Assembly: GCA_018240595.1 (NCBI GenBank)
Contig: JAFEFL010000024.1
Location: 1 to 60,498, forward strand
Direction of reading: 5' to 3'
Source of the DNA: Pseudomonadota bacterium
Lineage (GTDB): Bacteria; Pseudomonadota; Alphaproteobacteria; Rhizobiales; Xanthobacteraceae
Length of the DNA: 60,498 nucleotides
Position 1 is the first letter of the stretch. Each line of letters opens with the position of its first letter. A model generated the notes under the pieces. That model was not told the origin of the DNA, did no database searches, and worked only from the letters and a program-made list of their open reading frames with translations. Shown one piece after another: positions 9,124 to 16,491 of this stretch. The position numbers were made by a program, and so were the translations under genes.

Positions 9124-10017
9124 ATGCCCTCCCGTTCGGACGCCTTCACCCGCCGCCATGCGCTCGCCGGGCTCGGCTCGCTGACGCTGCTCGCGGCCGC
9201 GCAGCCGGCCTTCGCCATCGACCCGCCGGCCAAGCGGGTGGCCGATGTCGAGACCAAACTCGGCGGCCGCCTCGGCGTCTATGTCAGCGATGCCACCGGC
9301 CGCGTGCTGATCGCGCATCGCGACACCGAGCGCTTCCCGATGTGCAGCACTTTCAAATTCCTGCTCGCGGCCGCCGCGCTCCGCCGCGCCGAACAGGGCA
9401 CCGTCACGCTCGACCAGGTGCTGCCCTTCGGCAAGGCCGATTTGCTCAGCTACGCGCCGATCACCACGGCGAATGTCGGCAAAGGCGGCATGAGCCTGCA
9501 CGACCTGTGCGCCGCCGCCGTCACCGTCAGCGACAACACGGCGGCGAACTTGATCATGCGCGCGATCGGTGGGCCGGCGGCCGTAACCGCTTTCGCCCGC
9601 TCGATCCACGACAACGACACCCAGCTCGACCGCATCGAGCCGGAGTTGAATTCCGCCATTCCCGGCGATCCGCGCGACACCACGACGCCGCGGGCGATTG
9701 CCGAGGATGTGCGCCGCATCCTCGCCGGCGACGCGCTGTCGCCCGCGTCGCTGCAGATGCTCGAAGGCTGGATGACGTCGTCGAAGACCGGCCTCAAGCG
9801 GCTGCGTGCCGGACTGCCGGGCGACTGGACGGTCGCCGACAAGACCGGCTCCGGCGCCAACAACACCGGCAATGTCGTGGCGCTGCTGCGCCCGCCGGGC
9901 AAGCCGCCGTTATTCGCAGCGGTCTATGTCACCGGCGCCCATGAGGGCGACGAAGCGATCAATGCCGGCCATGCCGAGATCGGCCGCATCGTCGCCGACA
10001 TGGTGCGGCGCTCGTAA
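9124..10017 (+). CDS. bla: Class A beta-lactamase
   Basis: Serine hydrolase that opens the beta-lactam ring in the periplasm. All class A motifs are present: CSTFKF (Ser70-x-x-Lys73), SDN in VSDNTAANL, EPELN (Glu166, Asn170) and DKTGSG (Lys234-Thr-Gly). Residue 69 is Cys, as in KPC-type enzymes, but the matching Cys238 is absent. The signal peptide has a twin-arginine-like start (TRRHALAGLG) ending at AFA, so Tat export is plausible. The frame opens at a GTG at 9058; ATG 9124 has TTGGA 9 nt upstream and gives a normal 297-residue precursor. Plus-strand, divergent from argS. Confidence 0.93.
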   Translation: MPSRSDAFTRRHALAGLGSLTLLAAAQPAFAIDPPAKRVADVETKLGGRLGVYVSDATGRVLIAHRDTERFPMCSTFKFLLAAAALRRAEQGTVTLDQVLPFGKADLLSYAPITTANVGKGGMSLHDLCAAAVTVSDNTAANLIMRAIGGPAAVTAFARSIHDNDTQLDRIEPELNSAIPGDPRDTTTPRAIAEDVRRILAGDALSPASLQMLEGWMTSSKTGLKRLRAGLPGDWTVADKTGSGANNTGNVVALLRPPGKPPLFAAVYVTGAHEGDEAINAGHAEIGRIVADMVRRS

Positions 10018-10162
10018 GCCCTGACGTTCAGCCGCCGTTGCCGCGAAGCGGTACGCCGATCGGCCATCTCGCGGTATCGCAGCGCGGGAACCGATAAACA
10101 TGTATTAACCGTAGTTTAGTAGGTTTCGTCGCGATAAGTCTTAAAAACGTTGGGCGACGCGA

Positions 10163-11596
10163 ATGGCGGCACGAATCCTGCGACTGCCCTTGCGGAGGGA
10201 TAGCCGCCCGTCGTCGCTGTCGGATATTGGCGACCGCGCCGGGCGTCTCAGCGTCGAGATCGCCGACGCCGCCGGCCTCATCGGCGACCTCACCTCGCTC
10301 GGCCAGACCCAGTCGAAAAGCGCCCAGGGCGCCATTGCCGCGGCCCGCCAGATGGCCGAGACCAATGCCGTGCTCGCAGCGGCGATGGAGACCGCGCGGG
10401 TTTCCGCCGACGCCACCGAAGCGACCTTGCGCGACAGCGCCGGCCACGTCTCGACCTCGCTCACCCGTTCGATCGAGAAGATCGAGGCGCTCGGCGACGG
10501 CGCCATTGCGCTCAAGGCCACGATCGAAAAGGTCGCCACGACCATCCAGGACGTCCAGCAGACCAGCGCGGCGGTTCGTCGCATCGCCGACGAAACCGAG
10601 CTGCTCGCGCTCAATGCCTCGATCGAGGCGGTGCATGCCGGCGCCGCCGGCGCCGGCTTCGCGGTGATCGCCGCGGCGGTCAAGCGGCTCGCCGAACAAT
10701 CGCGGCAATCGACCAAGGATGCGCAGGCGCAGCTCGAGAAGCTGGCGCAGACGCTGAACGAACTGGTCGGCCAGGCCGACGGCAATACGCAGATCGCCAT
10801 CGCCGCCAAGGCCGAGTCGGCCGGCGCGCAGGAGTCGATTTCGACGCTGCATTCGCTGGTCGACACCGTACAGGCCGTCACCCGTGAGATCGGCACCATG
10901 GCCGAGCAGGTCGATCGCAACAGTGCAAGCTTCGACGCGCTCAACACCGAACTGACCGGCCTCGTCGGCGCGGTCGAAGCCGGCGCCGGCAAGCTGACGC
11001 AGGCCAAGGCGCGCACGGATTCGATCCTGACGATCAGCGAGGATTTCCTGATCTTCATCGCCGAGTCCGGCATCAAGACGCCGGATACGCCGCTGGTCGC
11101 CTTGTGCCAGAAGACCGCCGCGGCGATCGCCGCGCAATTCGAGCGCGCCATCGCCAAAGGAATGATCAGCGCCGCCGACCTGTTCGACGAACGTTACGTG
11201 CCGATCCCGAACACCGATCCGCAGCAAATGATGACGCGCTTCGTCGGCTTCACCGACAAGGTGCTGCCGGAGATCCAGGAGCCGCTGCTCGAAGCCGACG
11301 CGCGCATCGTGTTCTGCGCGGCGATCGACCGCAACGGCTTCCTGCCGACGCACAACCTCAAATACTCGAAGCCGCAGGGCAGCGATCCGGCGTGGAACGC
11401 CGCCAATTGCCGCAACAGGCGCATCTTCAACGACCGCACCGGCCTGTCCGCCGGACGCAGCGAGCGCCCCTTCCTGTTGCAGACCTATCGCCGCGACATG
11501 GGCGGCGGCGCCTTCGTGCTGATGAAGGACGTGTCGGCGCCGATCAAGGTCAACGGCCGGCACTGGGGCGGCTTCCGCATCGGCTTCAAGGTGTAG
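10163..11596 (+). CDS. Soluble chemoreceptor-like protein with C-terminal sensor region
   Basis: The 477-residue protein has no membrane segment and no HAMP. Residues 25-270 are coiled-coil with an MCP signalling hairpin centred on ELLALNASIEAVHAG (145-160), normally the CheA/CheW-binding tip. Residues 285-477 form a globular C-terminus ending in RDMGGGAFVLMKDVSAPI and HWGGFRIGF, a module I recognise from many cytoplasmic alphaproteobacterial receptors (Cache-like). At the tip, positions matching E. coli Tsr Arg388, Glu391 and Arg394 are His158, Ala161 and Ala164, while Asn151 and Glu155 are kept. It may signal poorly to CheA or act elsewhere. No che genes lie nearby. No clear ribosome binding site precedes the ATG. 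Confidence 0.8.
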   Translation: MAARILRLPLRRDSRPSSLSDIGDRAGRLSVEIADAAGLIGDLTSLGQTQSKSAQGAIAAARQMAETNAVLAAAMETARVSADATEATLRDSAGHVSTSLTRSIEKIEALGDGAIALKATIEKVATTIQDVQQTSAAVRRIADETELLALNASIEAVHAGAAGAGFAVIAAAVKRLAEQSRQSTKDAQAQLEKLAQTLNELVGQADGNTQIAIAAKAESAGAQESISTLHSLVDTVQAVTREIGTMAEQVDRNSASFDALNTELTGLVGAVEAGAGKLTQAKARTDSILTISEDFLIFIAESGIKTPDTPLVALCQKTAAAIAAQFERAIAKGMISAADLFDERYVPIPNTDPQQMMTRFVGFTDKVLPEIQEPLLEADARIVFCAAIDRNGFLPTHNLKYSKPQGSDPAWNAANCRNRRIFNDRTGLSAGRSERPFLLQTYRRDMGGGAFVLMKDVSAPIKVNGRHWGGFRIGFKV

Positions 11597-11602
11597 CGAT
11601 AC

Positions 11603-11633
11603 CAAGGCGCGGCGGTAAACGCCGGTAGCCTTG
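11603..11633 (+). terminator. Hairpin after the chemoreceptor gene
   Basis: Six bases after the stop codon lies a two-step hairpin: outer stem CAAGGC/GCCTTG (11603-11608 with 11628-11633) and inner stem CGGCG/CGCCG. No T-run follows, so intrinsic termination is only possible; mRNA 3'-end protection is an alternative. Confidence 0.45.
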
Positions 11634-11663
11634 AGGAAGATCAAGGCCGCGATCGCATAGACG

Positions 11664-11696
11664 CTCCTGAATGTGTGCGCGATTCAGGAGGTCACC
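11664..11696 (+). promoter_or_regulatory. Hairpin sequestering the Shine-Dalgarno of the 66-residue membrane protein gene
   Basis: CTCCTGAAT (11664-11672) and ATTCAGGAG (11682-11690) are perfect 9-bp complements separated by a 9-nt loop. The right arm contains most of the AGGAGG Shine-Dalgarno (11686-11691), six bases before the ATG at 11697. In the folded mRNA the ribosome binding site would be paired, which is the arrangement of RNA thermometers and other translational switches. Confidence 0.7.
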
Positions 11697-11897
11697 ATGC
11701 TCAAGATCGTCGCCCCCGTTTGGGGCATCGTCGGCACGACGCTCGCCGGCATCGCCGTCATGATCGTGCTCAGCGTGCCGTCGCTCGCCTTGCACGATCG
11801 CCAGTACATCCCCTACGCCGCGATCGCCGGATTCATCATCGCCATTCCGATCGCCTTCGCGGTCGCGAGCCGAATGCGCGACGCCTTCCGGACCTGA
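11697..11897 (+). CDS. Small two-helix membrane protein of unknown function
   Basis: I do not recognise a family. The 66-residue product has two hydrophobic segments (about 7-28 and 43-60) joined by a short loop containing HDRQYIP, and a basic C-terminus (ASRMRDAFRT). The start is fixed by a strong AGGAGG at the right spacing. The Shine-Dalgarno is part of a perfect hairpin, so translation may be conditional. The gene follows the chemoreceptor-like gene by 100 bp and converges on dgt, with 3 bp between the stop codons. Confidence 0.75.
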   Translation: MLKIVAPVWGIVGTTLAGIAVMIVLSVPSLALHDRQYIPYAAIAGFIIAIPIAFAVASRMRDAFRT

Positions 11898-11900
11898 CGA

Positions 11901-13109
11901 TCAGCGCAATTCCGGCGTCGCCGTGAAGAAGCGGGCGTGCTCGGCGAGCGCGTAGCGGTCGGTCATGCCGGCGATGTAATCGGCGGCGCGGCGCGCTCTG
12001 CCCGTGTCGTCGAGCGCATCGAAACCGTCGCGCCACTCGGCCGGCAGATCGGCCGGCACCTTCAGGAAATGCGCGAACAGGCCGGCGACAACCTCTTCGG
12101 CGTCGTGCATCACGCGCATGACGCGGTCGTGGCGGTACATGCGCGGATAGAGGAAGCCCTTGATCGCGGCGTCGACCGCAGTCATCGCCGCGGAGAAACC
12201 AACGACCGCGGTTGCGGCGTTGCGGATATCGTCGACGCTTTGCGGCTTCAGCGCAGCGAGGCGCCGCTCGCTCTCGGCGATGACGTCCTCGATCATGCGG
12301 GTGATGACACGGCGCGTCACTTCATGGACACGGCGCGTCGTCTCAAGATGCGGATAGCGCGCTTCGATCTCACGGACGATGCCGCCGAGGAACGGCACCG
12401 TTGCGATGTCGTCCAGCGTGAACAGGTCGGCGCGCAGGCCGTCGTCGATGTCGTGGGCGTTGTAGGCGATGTCGTCGGCGACGGCGGCGATCTGCGCCTC
12501 GGCGGAAGCTTGTGACCACAAGTCCAGATCGAAGCGCCGGTTGAAGGCGAGGATCGGCCGCGGCACGCCATGCGCGGCGTAGCGCTTGGTCGGCGCGCCG
12601 GCGCGGTCCATCAGCGGGCCGTTGTGCTTGACCAGCCCCTCGAGCGTCTCCCACGTCAGATTGAGGCCGTCGAAGTCGGCATAGCGGCGCTCGAGATCGG
12701 AGACGATGCGCAGCGCCTGGGCATTGTGGTCGAAGCCGCCGGCCTCGCTCAGCACGCGGTCGAGCGCGCGCTCGCCGGCATGGCCGAACGGCGTGTGGCC
12801 GAGGTCGTGGCTCAGCGCCACCACTTCGGCGAGGTCCTCATCGCAGCCCAGCGCCCGCGCCAGCGAGCGGGCGATCTGCGCCACTTCCAGCGTGTGGGTC
12901 AGGCGGGTGCGGTAGTGGTCGCCCTCGTGAAAAATGAAGACCTGGGTCTTGTAGGCGAGCCGCCGGAACGCCGCCGAATGAATGATGCGGTCGCAGTCGC
13001 GGCGGAAGTCGTTGCGGGTCGGGCTCGGCGGCTCGGCCACCAGCCGGCCGCGGCTCGAGGCCGGGACGGCGGCGTAAAGTGCGCGGGGACGGCCGCTATC
13101 GATGGCCAT
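11901..13109 (-). CDS. dgt: Deoxyguanosinetriphosphate triphosphohydrolase-like protein
   Basis: HD-domain dNTPase that cleaves dNTPs to deoxynucleosides and triphosphate. The 402-residue product has [20 protein letters not shown], the first metal His in [16 protein letters not shown], and [13 protein letters not shown] with the HD pair, typical of the type-2 alphaproteobacterial branch. GGAGAA precedes the ATG. It follows a small membrane-protein gene by 17 bp (same strand). In related genomes dgt usually sits directly upstream of argS; here bla, the chemoreceptor and the small protein lie between them. Confidence 0.93.
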   Translation of the reverse strand: MAIDSGRPRALYAAVPASSRGRLVAEPPSPTRNDFRRDCDRIIHSAAFRRLAYKTQVFIFHEGDHYRTRLTHTLEVAQIARSLARALGCDEDLAEVVALSHDLGHTPFGHAGERALDRVLSEAGGFDHNAQALRIVSDLERRYADFDGLNLTWETLEGLVKHNGPLMDRAGAPTKRYAAHGVPRPILAFNRRFDLDLWSQASAEAQIAAVADDIAYNAHDIDDGLRADLFTLDDIATVPFLGGIVREIEARYPHLETTRRVHEVTRRVITRMIEDVIAESERRLAALKPQSVDDIRNAATAVVGFSAAMTAVDAAIKGFLYPRMYRHDRVMRVMHDAEEVVAGLFAHFLKVPADLPAEWRDGFDALDDTGRARRAADYIAGMTDRYALAEHARFFTATPELR

Positions 13110-13126
13110 GGGGCACTTCTCCGCGT

Positions 13127-13342
13127 CTAACTTCCACTGCTGCCGCTTTTGACCGGCTTCGTGCAGACCGGATCAGCGCTTCCGACATAGGTGCACCGCC
13201 ACTCCGGACCGAAGCCAAAATTTGCCCACATGCGCCAATCCGGCCGCAGAATGAGGACGTACGCCAGGCCAGCGACGATGACGATGCCCACCGCGATGGC
13301 CAAAACGTCTCTTGGGCCGACTGAAAACCAGGGCCATTTCAT
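13127..13342 (-). CDS. Small single-pass membrane protein upstream of dgt
   Basis: The 71-residue product has one hydrophobic helix ([20 protein letters not shown]), then a conserved-looking tail with [15 protein letters not shown] and two cysteines (PEWRCTY, DPVCTK). The family is unnamed to me; similar short proteins occur beside dgt in rhizobial genomes. GGGAGCG precedes the ATG. It ends 17 bp before dgt, so the two are probably co-transcribed, and it is divergent from erpA. Confidence 0.75.
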   Translation of the reverse strand: MKWPWFSVGPRDVLAIAVGIVIVAGLAYVLILRPDWRMWANFGFGPEWRCTYVGSADPVCTKPVKSGSSGS

Positions 13343-13376
13343 GGAGACGCTCCCGCAGCAGGCGAATCGGGTCGCA

Positions 13377-13405
13377 TTGACGTTGCGGCTCGGCGCACTT
13401 AACTA
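13377..13405 (+). promoter_or_regulatory. Possible sigma-70 promoter of erpA
   Basis: TTGACG at 13377-13382 is followed after 17 bp by TAACTA (13400-13405), 37 bp before the erpA ATG. The -35 is good and the -10 weak, so this is a tentative assignment. Confidence 0.35.
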
Positions 13406-13441
13406 TCGGAAAAGGCGTAACGCAACGCCCCGAGGACGACC

Positions 13442-13786
13442 ATGGAAGCGACGACAATGGACGCCAGCGTCACCGTCAGCGAGCGGGCCGCCCGCCGGAT
13501 CGGCGAAATCCTGAAGAACGAGCCGGCCGGCACCATGCTGCGCGTCAGCGTGGAAGGCGGCGGCTGCTCCGGCTTCCAGTACAAGTTCGACATGGAACGC
13601 GAGAAGGCCGGCGACGACATCGTCATCAGCCGCGACGGCGCGACCGTGCTGATCGATCCGATGTCGGTCGAATACATGGCCGGCTCGGAGATCGATTTCG
13701 TCGATGACCTGATCGGCGCCTCGTTCAAGGTCAAGAACCCGAACGCCACCGCGTCCTGCGGCTGCGGCACCAGCTTCTCGCTCTAA
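13442..13786 (+). CDS. erpA: A-type iron-sulfur cluster carrier (ErpA/IscA family)
   Basis: A-type carriers deliver Fe-S clusters to apo-enzymes. The 114-residue protein has the family signature with three cysteines: Cys42 in VEGGGCSGFQYKF, and Cys106 and Cys108 in CGCGTSF at the C-terminus. ErpA, IscA and SufA cannot be separated with certainty; no isc or suf genes are adjacent, which favours the housekeeping ErpA role. A GAGGA precedes the first ATG; a second in-frame ATG lies at 13457. Divergent from the dgt pair. Confidence 0.92.
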   Translation: MEATTMDASVTVSERAARRIGEILKNEPAGTMLRVSVEGGGCSGFQYKFDMEREKAGDDIVISRDGATVLIDPMSVEYMAGSEIDFVDDLIGASFKVKNPNATASCGCGTSFSL

Positions 13787-13803
13787 TCACCCGGCATTGC
13801 CGG

Positions 13804-13858
13804 ATGCCCCGCCGTGGCGGGGCATGACGGCGCATGGGGCGCCCCGCTGGCACGGGGC
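13804..13858. terminator. Two hairpins between convergent erpA and the solute-binding-protein gene
   Basis: ATGCCCCGCC/GGCGGGGCAT (13804-13813 with 13816-13825) form a 10-bp palindrome, followed by GCCCCG/CGGGGC (13841-13846 with 13853-13858). There is no T-run. They may act as a bidirectional terminator and resemble the other dispersed palindromic elements of this window. Confidence 0.5.
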
Positions 13859-13915
13859 ATGGCAGAGCCCATGGGTCGCCGCCCCGCGCTCGCGAAGCGA
13901 CGGCCCTGCCCGGCT

Positions 13916-14890
13916 TCAGTTCAGCTTCATGCCGGTCTTGTGGGCGAAATCGGCGTAAGTGACGAAGTCCTTCTGCACCAGTTTTTCGAAGGCATCGGCC
14001 GACATCGGCTCGGTGTCGGCGCCGATCTTGGCGAGCTTGGCCTTGACCTCCGGATTGTTGACGGCCTTGGTCAGCGCTTCATTGAGCTTTTCGACAATCG
14101 CCTTGTCGGTCTTCTTCAGCGCGAAAACACCGATCCAGAAGGCGCTGGCACTATCCTGATAACCCGCCTCCTCCGTCGTCGGCACATCCGGCAACAGCGG
14201 CGAGCGCGTCGGGTTCGACACGGTGAGACCCAGCAGCTTGCCTTCCTTGATGTAGGGAAGCGCGGTGGCGATCGGGCAGAAATAGTAATCGACGCGGCCG
14301 GCGATCACTTCGGTCAGTGCCTCGGCGCCGCCCTTGAACGGCACGTTCACGGCCTCGTAGCCGGCGCTCATGCGGAAGCGCTCGGCGGCCAGATGCACGG
14401 CGGAACCGACGCCGAGCGTCGCGAAGGTGAACTTGTTGGGGTGGGCCTTGGCGTCCTTGACGAAATCCTGGATGGTCTTGATGCCCTTCGACGGCGAGAT
14501 GATCATCACGCTCGGCACGCTGCCGATGATGCCGACGCCGGTGAAATCGTCCTTCGGCGAATAGGTCAGCTTCGAATACAGCGCCGGCGCGATGGCATGC
14601 GCCGAGGACGCCGCGAGGAACGTGTAGCCGTCGGGGTCCGCCTTGGCGACCGCCGCCTCGCCGATCGTACCGCCGGCGCCGCCGCGATTTTCGATGATGA
14701 ACTGCTGGCCGAGATCGCGGCCGACCTGATCGAAAACGATGCGCGGGATGATGTCGGTGGCGCTGCCGGCGCCGAACGGAATGATGACGCGGACCGGTTT
14801 GGTCGGCCAGTCGGTCGCCTGCGCGCCGGACAAAACGAGCGGCGATACGACCAGTGAGAGAGCAAACAGTAGACTACGACCGCGACGCAT
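13916..14890 (-). CDS. Tripartite tricarboxylate transporter substrate-binding protein (Bug/TctC)
   Basis: Periplasmic binding protein of the Bug family for small carboxylates or similar ligands. The 324-residue precursor has a signal peptide ending at AQA (about residue 26), then the family signature WPTKPVRVIIPFGAGSATDIIPR and the VENRGGAGGTIG-type loop. The open frame continues upstream, but the ATG at 14890 has AGGGG at good distance. No tctA or tctB membrane genes are near, so it is an orphan receptor, as is common for this family. The ligand cannot be predicted. Confidence 0.9.
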   Translation of the reverse strand: MRRGRSLLFALSLVVSPLVLSGAQATDWPTKPVRVIIPFGAGSATDIIPRIVFDQVGRDLGQQFIIENRGGAGGTIGEAAVAKADPDGYTFLAASSAHAIAPALYSKLTYSPKDDFTGVGIIGSVPSVMIISPSKGIKTIQDFVKDAKAHPNKFTFATLGVGSAVHLAAERFRMSAGYEAVNVPFKGGAEALTEVIAGRVDYYFCPIATALPYIKEGKLLGLTVSNPTRSPLLPDVPTTEEAGYQDSASAFWIGVFALKKTDKAIVEKLNEALTKAVNNPEVKAKLAKIGADTEPMSADAFEKLVQKDFVTYADFAHKTGMKLN

Positions 14891-14970
14891 TATGATTTCC
14901 CCTCGGGACACGTTGGACGTCTTATCGAGCAAGGAGCATGCCACAGGTCGGCCCACGGCGCTCCGGTTTT

Positions 14971-15429
14971 TCAGGGCGTTCGCGCCTTTCGCGCCACGAC
15001 GAGAGTCGTGCCGCGTACCGCGGTCACCGTGACCGGCGTGCCGGCAGCCAGGTCCTCGCCGCACTCGGCCAGCCAGACCGTATCGCCCAGCCGCACCCGG
15101 CCCTGGCCGTTGGCGAATGCTTCGGTAGCGGTCGCCGCCACGCCCACCAGATCGAGATCGCGCCGGTTGACCGGCTCGGCTTCCTTGCCGCGGCGGTCGA
15201 GGTGCCGATAGACGAAATAGCCGGCGACGCAGGTGCCGATGCAGGCGACGACGAAGAAGGTGAGCTGCGCCGACAGCGACCAGCCGATGACGAAACCGGC
15301 GAGCGCCGTCAGCGCCGCGGCGCAGGCGATCCAGATCAGGTAGCTGCCCGGCACCGGCAGTTCGAGGAAGGCGATCACCACCGCGGCGACGGCCCAGGCC
15401 CAGGGCGTCAGGGTGGGCGGCCCCATCAT
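14971..15429 (-). CDS. NfeD-family membrane protein
   Basis: Short NfeD protein, the usual partner of SPFH/stomatin proteins in membrane microdomains. The 152-residue product has three hydrophobic helices in the first 75 residues and a C-terminal OB-fold (GRVRLGDTVWLAECGEDLAAGTPV). It lacks the N-terminal protease domain of long NfeD proteins. Its first ATG overlaps the SPFH gene stop by 4 bp, so the pair is translationally coupled; a second in-frame ATG follows directly. Confidence 0.88.
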   Translation of the reverse strand: MMGPPTLTPWAWAVAAVVIAFLELPVPGSYLIWIACAAALTALAGFVIGWSLSAQLTFFVVACIGTCVAGYFVYRHLDRRGKEAEPVNRRDLDLVGVAATATEAFANGQGRVRLGDTVWLAECGEDLAAGTPVTVTAVRGTTLVVARKARTP

Positions 15430-16346
15430 TTCGCCTCACCCGCTTTGGCGCCCTTGGTGAGCTCGGCGATGCCGGAAATGGCGCCGACGACGCTCGACAT
15501 TTCCATCGGCATCAGCATCAGGCGCACGTTCGGCGAGTGGCCGATCTGGTTGAGCGCATCGACGTATTTCTGCGCGACGAAATAGTTGAGCGCCTGCACG
15601 CTGCCTTCTTCCACCGCCTTGGACACCGAGCGCGTCGCTTCGGCTTCGGCCGCGGCGAGGCGTTCGCGCGCCTCGGCATCGCGGTTGGCGGCCGCGAGGC
15701 GGCCTTCCGCGGCGAGGATCTGCGACTGCTTTTCGCCTTCGGCCTTGAGGATGGCGGCCTGCTTGACGCCTTCCGCGGTCAAGATGGCCGCACGCTTTTC
15801 ACGCTCGGCGGTAAGCTGCATCGCCATCGAGGCGACGACATTGTCCGGCGGGCTGATGTCCTTCAACTCGACGCGCGTGATCTTGGTGCCCCACGGTTGG
15901 GTCGCGGCATCGAGCACGTGCAACAGGCGATCATTGATTTCGTCGCGCTTCGACAAGGTCTCGTCGAGGTCGAGCGCACCGATGGCGGTGCGGATATTGG
16001 TCATCGCCATGTTGGTGACGGCGGCCTGGAGGTTTTGCACTTCGTATGCGGCCTTGGCCGCCTGCAGCACCTGATAAAAAACGATGCCGTCGACCGTAAC
16101 CGAAGCATTGTCCTTGGTGATGACGTCCTGGCTCGGAATTTCGAATACGGTCTCTTGCACGTTGATCTTGTGACCGATGGAATCGATGAACGGCACGATC
16201 AGGTTGAGGCCCGGCATCAGGGTCGTGCGGTAGCGGCCGAAGCGCTCGACCGTCCACTGATAGCCCTGCGGCACGGTTTTGACGCCCGCGGCGATGACGG
16301 CGAGCGTGAGAACGACCAGCGCAACGAGGAAGACGAGCGATTCCAT
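15426..16346 (-). CDS. SPFH/stomatin-family protein (QmcA-like)
   Basis: Stomatin-like scaffold protein of membrane microdomains. The 306-residue product has an N-terminal membrane helix (MESLVFLVALVVLTLAVIAA), the SPFH domain (VPQGYQWTVERFGRY, ETVFEIPSQDVITKDNASVTVDG) and a coiled coil rich in Glu, Ala and Lys (about 185-250, with ILKAEGEKQSQILAAEG repeats). A strong GGAGG precedes the ATG. Coupled to the downstream nfeD-type gene, as in QmcA-YbbK pairs, where a role in membrane protein quality control is proposed. Confidence 0.92.
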   Translation of the reverse strand: MESLVFLVALVVLTLAVIAAGVKTVPQGYQWTVERFGRYRTTLMPGLNLIVPFIDSIGHKINVQETVFEIPSQDVITKDNASVTVDGIVFYQVLQAAKAAYEVQNLQAAVTNMAMTNIRTAIGALDLDETLSKRDEINDRLLHVLDAATQPWGTKITRVELKDISPPDNVVASMAMQLTAEREKRAAILTAEGVKQAAILKAEGEKQSQILAAEGRLAAANRDAEARERLAAAEAEATRSVSKAVEEGSVQALNYFVAQKYVDALNQIGHSPNVRLMLMPMEMSSVVGAISGIAELTKGAKAGEAK

Positions 16347-16411
16347 GATACCTCCCGGACAGAGCCTTGGCGCCGGGGGATCATAGCATCAAAACGGCGC
16401 ATGGAACCGCA

Positions 16412-16437
16412 AGGCCCCGGGCTTGCGCCCGGGGCCT
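16412..16437 (-). terminator. Strong hairpin after the RND efflux operon
   Basis: AGGCCCCGGGC/GCCCGGGGCCT, an 11-bp perfect stem with a TTGC loop, lies 55 bp beyond the RND pump stop and before the SPFH gene on the same strand. It lacks a clear T-run but is stable enough to be a terminator. Confidence 0.55.
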
Positions 16438-16491
16438 GCTTGATCGTTAACGAATTGACGAAGGGCCGGCGCGGGCCGCCGCGCACCTTGC

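Noticed and set aside
13814..14857. 347-codon plus-strand frame opposite the Bug receptor
   Set aside because: No family, Arg/Asp-rich shadow.
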